Source: Manduca sexta (lineage: Eukaryota > Arthropoda > Insecta > Lepidoptera > Sphingidae). From it: a stretch of DNA of 64,000 nt. This document shows positions 31,395 to 44,239 of the stretch, one piece after another. The stretch is from the NCBI RefSeq assembly GCF_014839805.1, contig NC_051117.1, positions 3,534,001-3,598,000 of the forward strand, given 5' to 3'. A model generated the notes under the pieces. It saw nothing but the letters and a program-made list of their open reading frames with translations. It was not told where the DNA came from and made no database searches. Numbering within the stretch: position 1 is the stretch's first letter; each line of letters opens with the position of its first letter. Both the position numbers and the translations under genes were made by a program.

Positions 31395-32290
31395 TTATCC
31401 AGGCCTGCATAATTGTTGCGGCGAGGGATAACCGTCTCTCGTCAGTTTACACTATATGTCTCAGTCCGCTTACCATCAGGTGTAGTAGGGAACAGGCCTG
31501 CATAATTGTAGCGACTGGTGAGGTATAACCATTTCTCGTCAGTTAACACTTCCCTACTGGGAACAGGCCTGCACAATTGTGGCGACTGGCGAGGGATAAC
31601 CATTTCTTGTCAGTTAACATTATATGTTTTACTCGTCTTACCATCAGTGTAGTAGGGAACAGGCCTGCATAATTGTGGCGACTGGTGAGGGATAATCGTC
31701 TCTCGTCAGTTGACACTATCTGTCTCAGTCCGCTTACCATCAGGTGTAATAGGGAACAGGCCCGCATAATTGTAGCGACTGGTGAGGTATAACCATTTCT
31801 CGTCAGTTAACACTTCCCTACTGGGAACAGGCCTGCACAATTGTGGCGACTGGCGAGGGATAACCATTTCTTGTCAGTTAACATTATATGTCTTAGTCCG
31901 CTTACCATCAGGTGTAGTAGGGAACAGGCCTGCATAATTGTGGCGACTGGTGAGGGATAATCGTCTCTCGTCAGTTGACACTATCTGTCTCAGTCCGCTT
32001 ACCATCAGGTGTAATAGGGAACAGGCCCGCATAATTGTGGCGACTGGCGAGGGATAACCATTTCTCGTCAGTTAACATTATCTGTCTCACTTCTATTACC
32101 ATCAGGTGTAGTACGGAAGAGGCCTGCATAATTGTGGCGACTAGCGAGGGATAACCATATCTCGTCAGTTGACATTATCTGTCTCACTTCTATTACCATC
32201 AGGTGTAGTAGGGAACAGGCCTGCATAATTGTGGCGACTGGCAAGGTATAACCATTTGTCTCACTCCGTTACCATCAGGTACAGTGGGGT
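31395..32290 (+). repeat. Tandem array of ~97-bp units derived from family A, with higher-order structure
   Basis: Ten copies of the anchor 'ggcc(t/c)gca(t/c)aattgt' start near 31,402, 31,495, 31,566, 31,662, 31,759, 31,830, 31,927, 32,024, 32,121 and 32,218. Most are spaced 93-97 bp. Two spacings are 71 bp, where about 26 bp are missing between 'gttaacact' and 'ctgggaacag'. The series 71, 96/97, 97 occurs twice with a ~264-bp period (31,495 to 31,759; 31,566 to 31,830). Each unit corresponds to the 'cggcataattgtgtcgactg' part of family A. No coding frame is conserved. Confidence 0.85.
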
Positions 32291-32609
32291 CACTTTGACG
32301 AGCCTAAATAAATAAATACTCCTTGCTTTGACAAACACCAATATATAATAATAATATTCAGTACATTGTTATACTTCAGGTGAAAGGCCGATGTTCGCAC
32401 TTTACAAAAGTTATTTCACCAGTTTTCAATATTTATAAATCTGCCCACGCGAAATTGTTGTATTTCCCAGAATCTGTTACCTTTTTTAATAACATAAGTC
32501 AATACGACATTGCATCACGCTGTGCTTTTTTTTGGGGGTAGGTAAATGTGAATCGTTTACTTTCCTTCATTTACTTTAGGTTATATTAACGGGTGTCTAT
32601 AGCCATCTG

Positions 32610-32720
32610 AGCATGCCAATTCAAGCAGGCCGGCATAATTGTGTCGACTGGCGAGAGATAATCACCCCTTGTCAGTCGACATCTGGAGCTTACATTACTA
32701 ACCATAAGGTACAACGGATA
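32610..32720 (+). repeat. Family A fragment
   Basis: It has 'aggccggcataattgtgtcg', 'tggcgagagataatcacc' and 'cttgtcagtcgacat'. It lies 300 bp beyond the tandem array in the same orientation and may be a single-copy relative of the array unit. Confidence 0.6.
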
Positions 32721-34415
32721 CAAAAAAAAACCGTAATATAAAAAAAGACAAAAATCTCTGATTTGGATTTATACTTATTAATTATTTAAATCCAATATCA
32801 ATTTATCTGATCCGGACGTCAAACCTGAGACCTCAGCTTGCCACGTACGTAATACAACTACGTCATCAAGGGAGGCTATTTTAAACTTTGTTGATGACAA
32901 AAAGCGCGGCAAAAATACCATACGGTACCATAGACTACGTGTTGTCAATAGAGGTTGCATAAATGGTTTATGATATTTTATTACCTCAATGTTCCAGACT
33001 AATAAAAATTTATTTACTAAATAATGTTTGCTAATTTATTTAAGATGGTCATCCATATCGAATAAAAAATATAATTGGAAATCTGGAGTATAAGTAATTA
33101 CGTTATCAAAACAAAATAACAAAATGGCGCACGCTAGGCACAACAATTCCATAATACTGAGAAATTCAGTATTTGTTCAACATTTATTTTTAGAAACCCT
33201 TGTGAATTTCCTGAAACTAACAATTTGGAAAAAGACACTTGTATACAGGCGAAAATTATATTAGGATTCTCGTAACAAATTTATTAAATAAAAATAAATT
33301 TAAACACCAAGAAGGAGATTTTAAGGTAAAGGAAGATCCATTTTTAAAACCTACGGATTTATGTCTATGCCCAACGAATAAAGTGCGACGAATTACTCTA
33401 TATCTTAAAGTGCTGATGTCATTATTGTTTATGAGCAGTTATGGTGCTTAATACCATTCAATAGAAACTTGGTCGTGCCATCATTCAATATGATATTCAA
33501 AAATAGAATAAAAAAAATTGCCGTTTGCAATAACTCGATATTTAAAATAAATCAAATTCCGAACGTATTAATAACTGTTAAATAAAATTAAAAACCAATC
33601 TGATGAGAAAAATCATTTCAATTAATTATACTTTTTTCTCGTTTCACATTCCTGCCAGCTCTACGCTGAAAGCCGCGTCTGAAATTAAAACTAAATAAGG
33701 CGGGCAATTTATCAAGTGTCGGCGGCGGACAGATGGGCGAACTTGTTGATTCAGTTTTGTGTACAATTTATTATGAGAAAATAATTTTCTGAGCTTTATG
33801 ACTACGACTGTATGTGGCTTTATGAGTTTCGAAACTGCTTTAAATTTAAACATGCGGTCTGGGCTCGACTTTACAAATTTGAATTTGGAATTCATGGAAT
33901 TATAATTTTTTTTAGAGCGGTATTATCGCATGTGACCTTTTTAAGTTGACTTCTCGAAAGTTTGTAGGGTCTATATCCCTGAGAAAATTGGATGAACTTC
34001 AGAAATTTGGCGGTTTATACCCACTTTAATTTAACATTTCTATGAAGTAAAGGTCCGTAAGAGGTTCAAAGAGTTCCTTAGAACATTTTCAAACAATTTT
34101 AGTTAGAGCTAGATTCAAAGTGAGAAGTTCTATTGGAACTTATGGCTACCACCCATAAAATGTTTGGAAATATCATCTCTTCTCTGACTATATTATGTGA
34201 AGTAATTTAGGAAGTCTTAGCTCAAGTCAAGGTCAAATTATTTGAGTGTAGGTACGATGGTCTCTTGGTCAATCGTAAAAACTAAATCATTCTAGGCCAG
34301 CGAGGTAAAGTAAGACCTAAACTTTCTCAGTAGTAAAGGCAGGTATTCAGCAAGAGGCATTAATCGTTATCCCTATTGGAATCCTTAAGTAGAAACCCTA
34401 GTGTATTGACATAAA
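32721..34415. other. Intergenic stretch, nothing firm
   Basis: An S2 SINE head remnant at 32,795-32,875 ('cctgagacctcagcttgcc'). The open frames at 33,239-33,451 and 33,644-33,895 have no recognisable domain. A decayed S1 piece lies near 34,295-34,365. Confidence 0.4.
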
Positions 34416-34905
34416 TCTTGTGAAACCAAACTTTATCTGCACAATGCTCTGTCAAAATGACTTCTTCTTTTGTAACTGTCTCTTTCATTATAATTACTAC
34501 AATCGTATTTTATTCATTACAACAAACCCTACACGCTATTATTGTTATTTTATTAATTCATTTTGGTCGCAGCTTCGCCTGCGTAAAAGTATTTCCCGAC
34601 TCCTTTCCTTTTCAAATCGAAGCGGTATTGAAATTTTCAGTTCAGTATACGTGGGTAGTACGAATCAACAACTATGTTTTTAGCATGGACATACCATTGG
34701 GGGCTTACATTTACGCAAATTTCATTAATATCGGTTCAGGGGTCTAGACAAAAATAGCGTAGCGTTAACCTTATAGGAATGTAGATAATCTTGTGAAACC
34801 AAACTTCATGCTGCACTATAGTCAAAATTACTTCTGGTAACTGTCTCTTTCATTAAAGCTAGCAATTATTACAATATTTTATTTATTACAACAAACTCTA
34901 CACGG
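34416..34905 (+). repeat. Direct duplication of a ~125-bp segment
   Basis: 'cttgtgaaaccaaactt' followed by 'taactgtctctttcatta' and 'cattacaacaaac' occurs at 34,418-34,545. It recurs, slightly shortened, at 34,789-34,905. The repeats are 370 bp apart in the same orientation. Confidence 0.65.
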
Positions 34906-34969
34906 TAATAAAAATCGTAAAAAGCTAACGCTTAAGCGTCAGCGTGACTAAATCGGTAGACAACAGTGA

Positions 34970-35105
34970 CGGAGGGTGAAATTTTCTGTATGGGAACCCG
35001 ACACAACATATAGGTACTAACATACACATAAATGCGGTCTGCAATTCGTTCTAATGATAATTAGATTTTACAAAGGTAAGTAGACATGTATCGGGTTATA
35101 TAGAT
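34970..35105 (+). repeat. Interspersed repeat, family F
   Basis: It has 'gagggtgaaattttctg', 'cccgacacaacatatagg' and 'tctaatgataatta'. Matches 4,020-4,180. Confidence 0.55.
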
Positions 35106-35180
35106 ACTTCGCCATTGGTAGACAAAGTACCTATTGCACGCCAGCCGCCCAGTCCGCTGCGACACACGTTTCGATGCAAA

Positions 35181-35338
35181 GAATTCTATAAGTTAGTTTA
35201 TAGTACAGCGTGAGATCTCAGAATAATAACAAGTATAGAAGTAATACTTTTTTTATCCGAAGAATTCTATAAGTTAGTCTATAGTATAGCATGAGAGCTC
35301 AGAACAATAACAAGCATAGAAGTAATACTTTTTTATGT
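35181..35338 (+). repeat. Tandem duplication, 81-bp period
   Basis: 'gaattctataagttagt' starts at 35,181 and again at 35,262. Each continues with 'agcatgagag/agcgtgagat', 'aacaag(t/c)atagaag' and a T-run. Few substitutions separate the two units. Confidence 0.8.
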
Positions 35339-36084
35339 CACATTGAAGTTGTCAAATGTGGCCTTCAAACATAACAGACCAAGTTTATTTTCGTATAAAA
35401 AAGAATTATTTTGGAAACTGTCCTCGTACAAAACATTGAATAGTTCCAATATTCATTTCGCAATAATTGAATGCTATTTTGAGACGTTTTCGTGTAAATA
35501 TTTAATCAAAATTTGTATAAGGATGAAAGACTTAATTTTGTAATTTCATGGAATTGTTCATTCATAGTGCAAATATCAAAGGTTTAATTTATATTCTGGA
35601 TTGTTATCTGTACGCTGAATTTTGGAAACATTAAATATAAAACAAATTCCCCGTGCGCGTGTCTGAACACGATAAACTTAACAACTACCCAACGGATTTA
35701 GATGAAATTTTGTATGGAGATAGTTTAAGACCTTGGGAAGGATATAGCATAGGGAATTATTATCTTTTTATATATTTTTAGGTTTACTGTAAGGGGCCGT
35801 TCAAGTATTGTAACGCGCCGTAACGTTTCTGAACGCCCCCGCTCCCCCTCCAAAAGTTATGTAACTCTCAAGTGACAATTTTTTTGGCATATTCACAATT
35901 GTTTTTGTTTAAAAAAAATGATATTGTTTTAAAATAAAAAAAAAACAATGTTACATAACGCTTTGTACGAGATCCCTTCTCGCCCCTGTTACGCATCGCA
36001 ACGTTTTACAAGATAAGACAACTTTCAAAGGAGATCCAAGTACGCAGGAGATATTATAGGTATAGTGCATAAGCGTGTGCGAAA
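35339..36084. other. Intergenic stretch, nothing firm
   Basis: A family H-like piece at 35,690-35,760 ('acccaacggatttagatgaa'). No gene is supported. Confidence 0.4.
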
Positions 36085-36362
36085 TATAAAGGTGCACTCT
36101 GTTTCTTCACTTTCAGTCCGGTGAGACGGCAATCCGACATGACCGGAGAGAGATTAGGCGCAGGATCGACGCCTTTACAAGTTTTTTGAGACACGGGTGT
36201 ATCACACCAACAACTTTCTGACTCCGAACTACGATTGACTAATTTTAATATAACAAAACCTAGTCACAATTATTTTGACCTGACCCGGCATTCGAACCCA
36301 GAACCTCAACGCGGTAGTCGTACTCGTACCGTGTACAATACAATTATGCCACCGAGGCAGTT
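36085..36362 (-). repeat. Family E fragment followed by SINE S2 remnant
   Basis: 36,085-36,180 is the inverted copy of 1,496-1,745 ('atgaccggagagagattagg'). 36,265-36,362 carries an S2 head with 'cggcattcgaacccagaacc' and ends 'tgccaccgaggcag'. Confidence 0.55.
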
Positions 36363-36764
36363 AATCTCTCAATTAGCGATGCATAAAATATGACTGAGCT
36401 GTTACGTCATTGCTATTAAAGTACACGCGTAAGAATGAGATAGCAAGATAACCACGCCAACTTTTGCTCATGGCTATGTTTGGAATATTATTTGCTGCGT
36501 CATTTTCTAACCAAATGTAATTTATTTACGGATTTTGTTTATCGTATTATTTGCTGTTACATATAACATACACAATAAAAAAACTACTCTGTTTAATGTG
36601 GTACAAAGTCCATTTTTTATTGTCTACGTTGAAGATTAGGATCTACATGCCCTTAATTTCAAACTATGAAACTCGCCGAGTATTTAGAAACACTGATGAC
36701 AAGTTCAAGAACAGATATCTTACCCATATTTTCGTAGGTACCACAAGTCGGTGGTAGAATATAT

Positions 36765-36970
36765 AATGATTTCTTATGTTTACGCGAATGTTTGACATTG
36801 AAATTAAACTAATTTTCGGATTCTATCGCGGTATTAGTGTTTTATTTTCTCCCGACGTTTCGAAGACTTTGCAGCCTTCATGGTCACGGGGGGGACTGAG
36901 GTGTTGTTCGTCCGCAAAGTCAAAGTTACAATATCTACCTACATTTTACAATTGTACAACTTTTTTTAAA
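36765..36970 (-). repeat. Repeat family C copy
   Basis: Minus copy: 'gatttcttatgtttacgcg', 'gattctatcgcggtatta', 'tctcccgacgtttcgaagac', 'cagccttcatggtca'. Confidence 0.65.
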
Positions 36971-37024
36971 ATTTTGCTGTTGGTGGTCCGATCTACGCAG
37001 AATGAGCTCACAGTGTCTTGAAGT

Positions 37025-37250
37025 CTATTTTAAATCCGGATAGCGAGCACCGGGCACAAGGTTAAACTCGCCATAGTGGCCCACGTAAGGGTGTCGCGTT
37101 CCGGGATCAGCCTGTGTATATCTGGTCCAACAGGCCGGCACAATCGTGTCGACTACCGAGAGGTAATCATCTCACGTAATTCGACATTCTATTGACTCCA
37201 CTCACCATCGGGTGGAGTGGGGCTACATTGCCATGCATTATAAAAAAAAA
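37025..37250 (+). repeat. MITE-like repeat, family A
   Basis: Plus copy: 'aaatccggatagcgagcacc', 'catagtggcccacgtaag', 'ttccgggatcagcctgtgta', 'aggccggcacaatcgtgtcg', ending 'ggagtggggctac'. Confidence 0.7.
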
Positions 37251-40200
37251 AAAACTATTTTTATACTTGAAAAATTCAGTAATTTATTAACCACGAAATC
37301 GATCGCAATAACACATTCACTGCTTAATTCCACAGTTTCGAGAGGCTAGATCACAGTCCCAGCAATAGAAAATTTAAAACTACTCAGATAAAAACGATAC
37401 GTTAGTCGATATAGTTTAATTTCGACGTTTGTGATTGGTCAAGAGACCCATGCGTCAGTCACGTGCTTGTCTCTCAACCAATCACAATAAATACGGAGTC
37501 GTGACGTGTTTTACCACATTCTAAGTACGCAGTTTTGTTACCCAACCTCAAATCTAACTTAGATATATTCTCAAGCACTGCCACTATATAGAGATGAGAT
37601 TTCGTTAATACCGCACTTTTTTTAAGAAATTCGAAACTAGACTCGATACACGTAACCATCATATTATAAAATGTAACCTAAATCTAGTTATCTCCAGGTA
37701 TTTCGCTCTTTAAAAACCAAACTATTTTAAAATGATTTTATGAAACCAATCTTAGAAGTATATCCGTTTCAAATAAAAATATTTTTTTAAATCGGTTAAA
37801 AATGACTGACTTTTTCGGTATCATATGTAAAAAAATACTCGTCGAATTTAGAACCTCCTTTTTTAAGTCGGTTAAGAATAGATGTACTATGTCTGGTAAG
37901 TATTGTTGGTTGTAATAAATATATTCGTGGCGTTTCGCTGTTAACCTTAATTTAGATTTAGGCTGGAGTTGCAGCGTGTAGGCGGTATTGTTTGCACTCG
38001 ACTATCGCTTTAGCTACTTGATTTTAAAATGGAATTGGAATTTTTTTAACACGAGAAATAAGTGTACATGTAAATAAATATTTCTTGTAATTTTTGCTTT
38101 CTCTACCTTGACTACTATGGACGGCTTCCATCTTGAAATTTCCAAAAAATCTAGTCTTGAAATTTATGATATTATGTAATTTAAATAAGGGCGAAGTCGT
38201 CGAAACGTCGGGAGTGATTAAATATAGCAAAATTTTTATTAAATAGAGTCGCAGCCATAATACTATAATAATATTTTTTTTAGAAGGGACACACGTACTG
38301 GCCAACAGTGGAGAATGATATTGGCTGATGATGTTTTTTAAACAAATTATAATCGTAAAATTGTCTTTTTGCAATTTTTTATAAATATTTTTTAACGATT
38401 AAAATTTTACAATTTAAATATACTTTTACAAATGTCGTCAATTTAAAATAGCGTTTTAATACTTATATCTTCAAATATAAAAAAATGTATTGTGTAATAT
38501 TGTCTGATTATGATCAATAAGTTTTGGGATGATAAGGCTCTATTCTACGTTTTTTAATCAATGAAAGAGTCCACAATGCGGTCAGTTTATAGATTGAGTT
38601 AACAATTTTAAAAAAATGGGTGCTAAAGTGTCACCAGCCGTGTTGGCCAACGTGCTAAAGGCTAATGAAAAAAAAAATGTCTTTACTATCATTAACCGTG
38701 TGCCAGATAGAGATAACTTTCCATAATATTGTTCCTTCGTGCTCACATACGTTACGTGTGGAAAAATCCATACTTAAAACCCACCAATTTTAGGTGTGCG
38801 TTCTTTATCAATATAAAAACGTTTTTAAAGTATATTCGTAAGTTATTTGTGTTTGAAAATAATACAACTAACTAAAACTGCTTGGTCTGCAAAGAAGGTA
38901 TTTTTGCATAAAAATATAATTAATTATCTTTACCTTTCGTTCGAAATTCATAAATCAATTTTTTAAAATCTCATAACCGCCTAGTCTGCTATTCGGTAAC
39001 ATTTATTCACTCTTAATGATTATAATAAAATTTAAATGTAGAAAAGTAATCTTGAAACTTCTCAAGTGAGATCGTTAATTTAAATTTGGAATTTTGTAAT
39101 TTCATCCAACTTAAGCATAATTCGGTAATGAATAGCAAAAAGAATCGTTTCATTTCTGAATAGTTTGCATCTGGCACAAGACAATATAAGCCCAATTTCA
39201 AATATGGAACGTTGTGATAACACAATATTGGGATTAAATAAAACCGATTTAATACTGGCGTTTAGGTTTGTGATGTTTTTTGTTCTTTGTTATATTTTTT
39301 TTTGACAATTAGAGTTACTTATGCCATACTGTTATAATACATACTATATATTTTATACATTAAGTTCTTTTGAATTATAACATGATTTATTTTTTATGTA
39401 TTTCAACGTAGATATATTAGAACCATATAATTGACCTAGTAATTTTAAAAAGTCAAGGATCATAATTTTGTATTGTTTGCAATTACAATATTTTGTCTAA
39501 GATCCCAAGATTATTACCAGACATCTTTACTTTGATATTAAATTTAGGACTTTGTAATCACACATTGTAGTTGTATAGTATCACATATTAAGAGAATATA
39601 AATTCCACCTAGTTACTTTTAACGAAGGAGTTACAAATCTAAAATTACATCTACTTCTAAAGATATTTTACATTCATAAAATTTTACATTTTATGTCTAT
39701 TGTATTTTATATTAGGTACTGCAATGCGACCTTTTTTGGTAAAATGTGGCATAACGATCCTAACCATAAGCTTTCAAATTTCGAATACGTAAATTCAAAA
39801 ATAGAACTAAACCCAATCAAATCCAAAGCCGATAACCGTCATGAAATAGTATTTGGAGCATCAATTTTGAATTTGGAACGTGGTGGCCGTGGTTGCACGC
39901 CTACGTGGCGGTGCGGTGTAGCGTATATACGTTTGTATACCTCTCGATTCATTCTAGAGGCACCAGTTGCTCTATGAATGAGCTCATTCAATACTGTGGT
40001 TGGTGCTACGCTTGCGCGGGATCGATCCGTCGGCGCGGTGTGGGAGGGACGCAGCGCCGTGTTTTCCATTGGTGTCGACTTTTAAAGAAATGCTTGTAAA
40101 GACGACACAATGGATTAATGATGTTATTAGTTTGGCAATAAAACAAAAAACTAAAGAACAGTATTAATAAATAAAATACATTGAGCCAGTGATTTTTTTA

Positions 40201-41129
40201 TATAATCTGAATGATCGAACAAGCAAGACACTAAGCACTACCAAAGGGTAATAATGGTTGCAATATCACCCATAAGTATTCCAGCTAATATTCATAAAAG
40301 CATGGTATAAAATTGCGTGCGCACTGCAGCTTCGCGACAGGTATATGTAGTTGATTAATACTTAGACAAACTAGTATACAAAAGACTAGCAGTATAGTTT
40401 TTTAAGTCTGGACCTACCAGCCAAAAGACGATCTGATGGGTAGTAATCGCTATTGCCCATTAACATAATCTATCGAAGGAATAACCATTAAGTTATTGTC
40501 TTTAAAGATAGAAACAGAAATTCTTTTCTTCAAGGAATCTCGCAAACGCTTTAAATGTTAGATCTATCTTTTTCATTTATTTGCCTAGATGACTTTTTAC
40601 GCGACTGCAAAGCTCTTAAAACGTTACGTCGGACGTAAAAATTACGGAAATTATCGCGAAAATTTGTTAAATAATTTTATTTCAACTATTTGTACTTATT
40701 CCACTTTAAAGTACCTTCGCGTTGGAACAACACCATGTTAACAAATAAAATTGAATTTTTTTCAATGACTAGCAGTCTGCCTGATGTCAACTTCCTCTTT
40801 GTAATCAACCAGCTCCGGGCAAATCCAGTTAAAAACCAAGAGTTGCCTTACATGGGACTTGAACCCTGGACCTATCGAACACGGTCAATATGCTAATGTG
40901 ATTCAGTAAATAAATAATAATAATAAATAAAATAAAAAGCCTTTTATTTCTTGCTATTCATATGTATGACAATAAGATATAAAGTAAGTACTTGTATAAT
41001 TAGTATGACTAACACTTGTTTTAAATAGCAATTCGTTTTGTATAAAGAAATAGTTTAAATTAAATCATACTTTTAAAGTTAAGTTTTAACCGGCAATTTG
41101 GGTTTAAAAGTAAGACTGCAAGAACCCCT
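37251..41129. other. Long intergenic stretch, no gene found
   Basis: AT-rich. A family C fragment lies near 38,188-38,260. A moderately GC-rich patch at 39,880-40,100 is followed by 'caataaaac'; it could be a solo LTR or non-coding exon but has no support. A SINE head remnant ('tgggacttgaaccctggacc') lies near 40,853. Confidence 0.4.
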
Positions 41130-41255
41130 CTCAACGGAAGGTAAAGGCCTCCTCCAGAGATGACCAGCGATCTCTATCCTCTGCGATTCGCATCCAGTGG
41201 GTACCTGCTATCATTGTGAGGTCATCGGCCCAGCGCGCATTGGGCCTGCCCCTTT
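41130..41255 (-). pseudogene. LINE reverse-transcriptase C-terminal fragment (RTE-like)
   Basis: On the minus strand a frame reads KRGRPNARWADDLTMIAGTH, then WMRIAEDRDRWSSLEEAFT, and stops soon after. The R-W-ADD-AG-W-R-A-DR-W-LEEA pattern is the conserved tail of RTE and related LINE ORF2 proteins. It differs from the 20,625 and 22,986 remnants, so it belongs to another lineage. No upstream RT core is present. Confidence 0.7.
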
Positions 41256-42369
41256 TTGATGTGATTCAGTATCAACTAATTAATTGTTGAATAATTTAGC
41301 AATTTAGTTGAAGCACCTGTAAGCTTATACTTAATGTGGTACTATGCGATCTTTTGATGTTATGTCGTTGGTTAGGAATTTTTATTACTTAACGTGTTTA
41401 TAGCGTTATTTATAGCCTAGCCTTGGCTATTCCCCTGTCCTATTGGGTACTTTTTTTTGGGTCCCAATTAAAGTCGTTAGGCATTCATTCTTAATTGTTA
41501 TTTGCCCCGAATTATTTTGTTGTGTGCTGGTTCCCCTTCATATCGTAGGGTGTCTAGCTCATACGTTGCCATTCGACCAAAAAGCCGACAAATATACGCT
41601 GTAAAAATAATAAAATATTTCTAACTCCTCCCTTTCTATTTGATTAATTTCGCTGTGGGATAAAGGCAAATTAGTGTTCCCTGAGACTCGCCGAGCTTCA
41701 CCGTTCGGTGTCACAAAGGCAATTGCTGCTCGTAGCTTACAGGAGTTGTAGTGTTGTGTCGAAAAGTCTAGAAAATATAAGTATACTATTCGCATTGACG
41801 TATATTCTATAGACACGAACTTCCATATAAACTATTTGTTCAAAATCTGGAGTTAGAACTAAAATTCGCTGCAGTGTTAAAATATTAATCTCTAACCAAA
41901 CTCTTTAAACATGCAGTGCTAAAGCGCTTTAAGTAGCGTATAAATAAAATGGCAACACTTGATTGCAGTACACTTCAGTTGAACATAATGCGTGTTCGGA
42001 ACGCCAGATCTAGTACGTAGTACAATATATGTAATATTTTTCGACATCGATAAACAGTGGAAAACGACCGCTATCCGGCATGTTACGTTTTCACAAAATA
42101 CTATACCTATACGAACATATATGTTTATATTGAAAACTATAAATAGAACACTCTTAAACTCCTATATTTCATATCTGTGCCCATTTTAATGTTATCACCG
42201 TTAAATTTAAGGTGTTGCCAAGATTATTCGTATTAAGATGTAGGTGACCTAAGAATTGGAAGCCTTGTTCAAGTACTTACTTGGTCTGAGTTGGTAAGTA
42301 TACTACCAAGCAGCAGTATGCGCTGTTGATTTGCGATTCGATCGCTTTAGACGACTCACTAGCTTATTT
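41256..42369. other. Intergenic stretch, nothing recognised
   Basis: AT-rich. No supported gene or RNA. Short frames at 41,559-41,816 and 41,992-42,189 show no domain. Confidence 0.4.
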
Positions 42370-42620
42370 GTCTGATGGTGGTAGGATATATTTTATATCC
42401 GCCTGTATAGCTACCATCGTGTACAGGGTGTTAAAATCCGCAATAGTCGTCCACGTGTGTCGCGTTCTGGGATCAGCCTGTGTATACCCGATTTCAACAT
42501 GCCGGCATAATTGTGTCGACTGCCGAGGGATAATCATCTCTCGTCAGTCGACATTCTATTAAATCCCATTCCACTTACCATCAGAAGCGGTGGGGTCAAT
42601 TTGTCGTGTACGTATCAAAA
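42370..42620 (+). repeat. MITE-like repeat, family A, near full length
   Basis: 'tggtggtaggatatatttta' at the left, then 'catcgtgtacagggtgttaa', 'gccggcataattgtgtcgac', 'atctctcgtcagtcgacatt', 'cacttaccatcagaagcgg'. One of the best-preserved copies. Confidence 0.75.
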
Positions 42621-43074
42621 AGCGATTGTCGTTTAAATTTAGTATGAGGGTATTTGGTTTAACTAGACGAACAGCGTCACGAAAAACCTACTCACTTATT
42701 CTTCTTCTTCGTCGGTATCACTCTTGACTGAGCGGTTGTGGTCATCACTTCAGATACGAAAACTTAATCTCTTATTATTCTTCGAATCACTCTTGTGATA
42801 TCTGGTCATCAGATGTTGGTGGTAAGCTTCACAGCACGCCTTCCTTTCTGATGGCAATTCACTTATATTCCTTTTAAATAGTAGTAACATAATCCGTCCT
42901 ATTACAAAACGTGGTTTAACTAAAAACTCTGGTTTAAACCTATGAAAAGTACGATTTATTCAAAAGTGGTTTATCAATAAACCATGGACTATTTGATGGT
43001 CTAAAGCTAAAACTCGGCGACCCCTAGTTTGACGATGGTCTAAATTGTAAATATCAAATCAATTGTCAGTTCCC
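42621..43074. other. Intergenic stretch, nothing recognised
   Basis: A short direct duplication of 'cttattcttctt(c/t)' and 'tcactcttg' occurs near 42,695-42,800. No gene. Confidence 0.35.
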
Positions 43075-43170
43075 CCCGTGATCATGAAGGCTGCAAAGTC
43101 TTCGAAACGTCGGGAGAAAACTAAAATATAAAAAACCGCGACAGAATCCGAAAATTAGTTTAAGTTCAAA
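43075..43170 (+). repeat. Repeat family C copy
   Basis: 'atcatgaaggctgcaaagtc', 'ttcgaaacgtcgggagaaaa', 'aaaccgcgacagaatccg'. A second, more diverged copy follows at 43,825-43,945. Confidence 0.65.
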
Positions 43171-43519
43171 GATTATTTCTTAACTTAGCGTTAATAATAC
43201 GTCCCTGGTCGAGTCTAAAAACTCGCTGGCTTGATATCACAAGGCCTTATGTTATATTTACTGTTGAAAACAGATTCCAAATTTACCTGTCGATAAAATT
43301 AAGATTTATGGTAACTCATTTATTTATCTTCAGGGATTATTGGAAATTTTCACTGAAAAAGACATCGTGTGATATAATTTGTATATCGAATATAACATAG
43401 ATCTTTATGAGCCTGTGAACTTTTCACAAGCAAGTTTTGAGGTCGTTACTCACTTATCATCTTGGTTTTAATTCACGTAGATTTCCACAGATCAGTCAAC
43501 CTTTAACGTCACGAAACCC

Positions 43520-43690
43520 TAGAAGAAAGCAAAAAAAAGACGCGGTGCCCTGGACGGAGCTAAGAAAGAGTTTCACGGTTTTTCGTTTGTAAGTTCGTAA
43601 AAAAAGGTACTCTAAGGCACTACGCGAGGCCCCTGTAAGTGCGAGGTCCTGGGCGGTTGCACGGTCCGCCTCGACCTAAGGCCGTCTCTA
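43520..43690 (+). repeat. GC-rich repeat, family D
   Basis: 'gacgcggtgccctgg', 'aaggcactacgcgaggcccc', 'gtgcgaggtcctgggcggtt'. Reverse of the copy at 19,805-20,010. Confidence 0.5.
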
Positions 43691-43824
43691 CCATAGATAT
43701 AAACTAGATTATCGAAACAAACTAAATAACTGATAGATACCATAGATTATTGAAACAAAAAAATAACTGCGGTGTTAGCGTAATTAAACTTAGATCATTA
43801 TTGGAACAAAACTAGTTTACGTCC

Positions 43825-43945
43825 TCTTCGTGACCATGAAGGCTGCAGTTTTCTAAATGTTGGCAGAAAATATTAATATACAAAACTTCGATAAATCCGA
43901 GAATAAGTTTTATTTAAAATTTTCATTCGAGTAAACGTAAATTAT
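43825..43945 (+). repeat. Repeat family C, diverged copy
   Basis: 'gaccatgaaggctgcagttt', 'gcagaaaatattaatata', 'gataaatccgagaataag'. Same orientation as the copy at 43,075. Confidence 0.55.
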
Positions 43946-44239
43946 TGAGATCGTTGTATTCCGAAGGAGCTGTTTTAGTCCTTTAAAACTCTTAACAACA
44001 TTTACAACAAAACCTCCAAATCTACTTCGGTTTTACTTACTTTAGTGTTCAATAGTCTATTTATCGGGGAAGGCTATAGACTGTATTATATCACGGTATG
44101 ACCAATAGGAGCGGAGCAGACATGAAAAATGTTGATAAAACAGGGAAAATTTATTCCTTATGTATTACCGATGCGTGCGTAAACGGTTAAAGTTACGCAG
44201 TAACAGTAGTGCATCATGCTTTTGTTTTTAAGAAGAACC

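Noticed and set aside
31395..32290. CRISPR-like array
   Set aside because: Whole ~97-bp units repeat without unique spacers, the DNA is eukaryotic, and the unit is part of a dispersed repeat. It is a satellite-type array.
39880..40100. Possible solo LTR or non-coding gene
   Set aside because: GC-richer and followed by an AATAAA-type signal, but no second copy, inverted ends or target-site duplicate could be found in the window.
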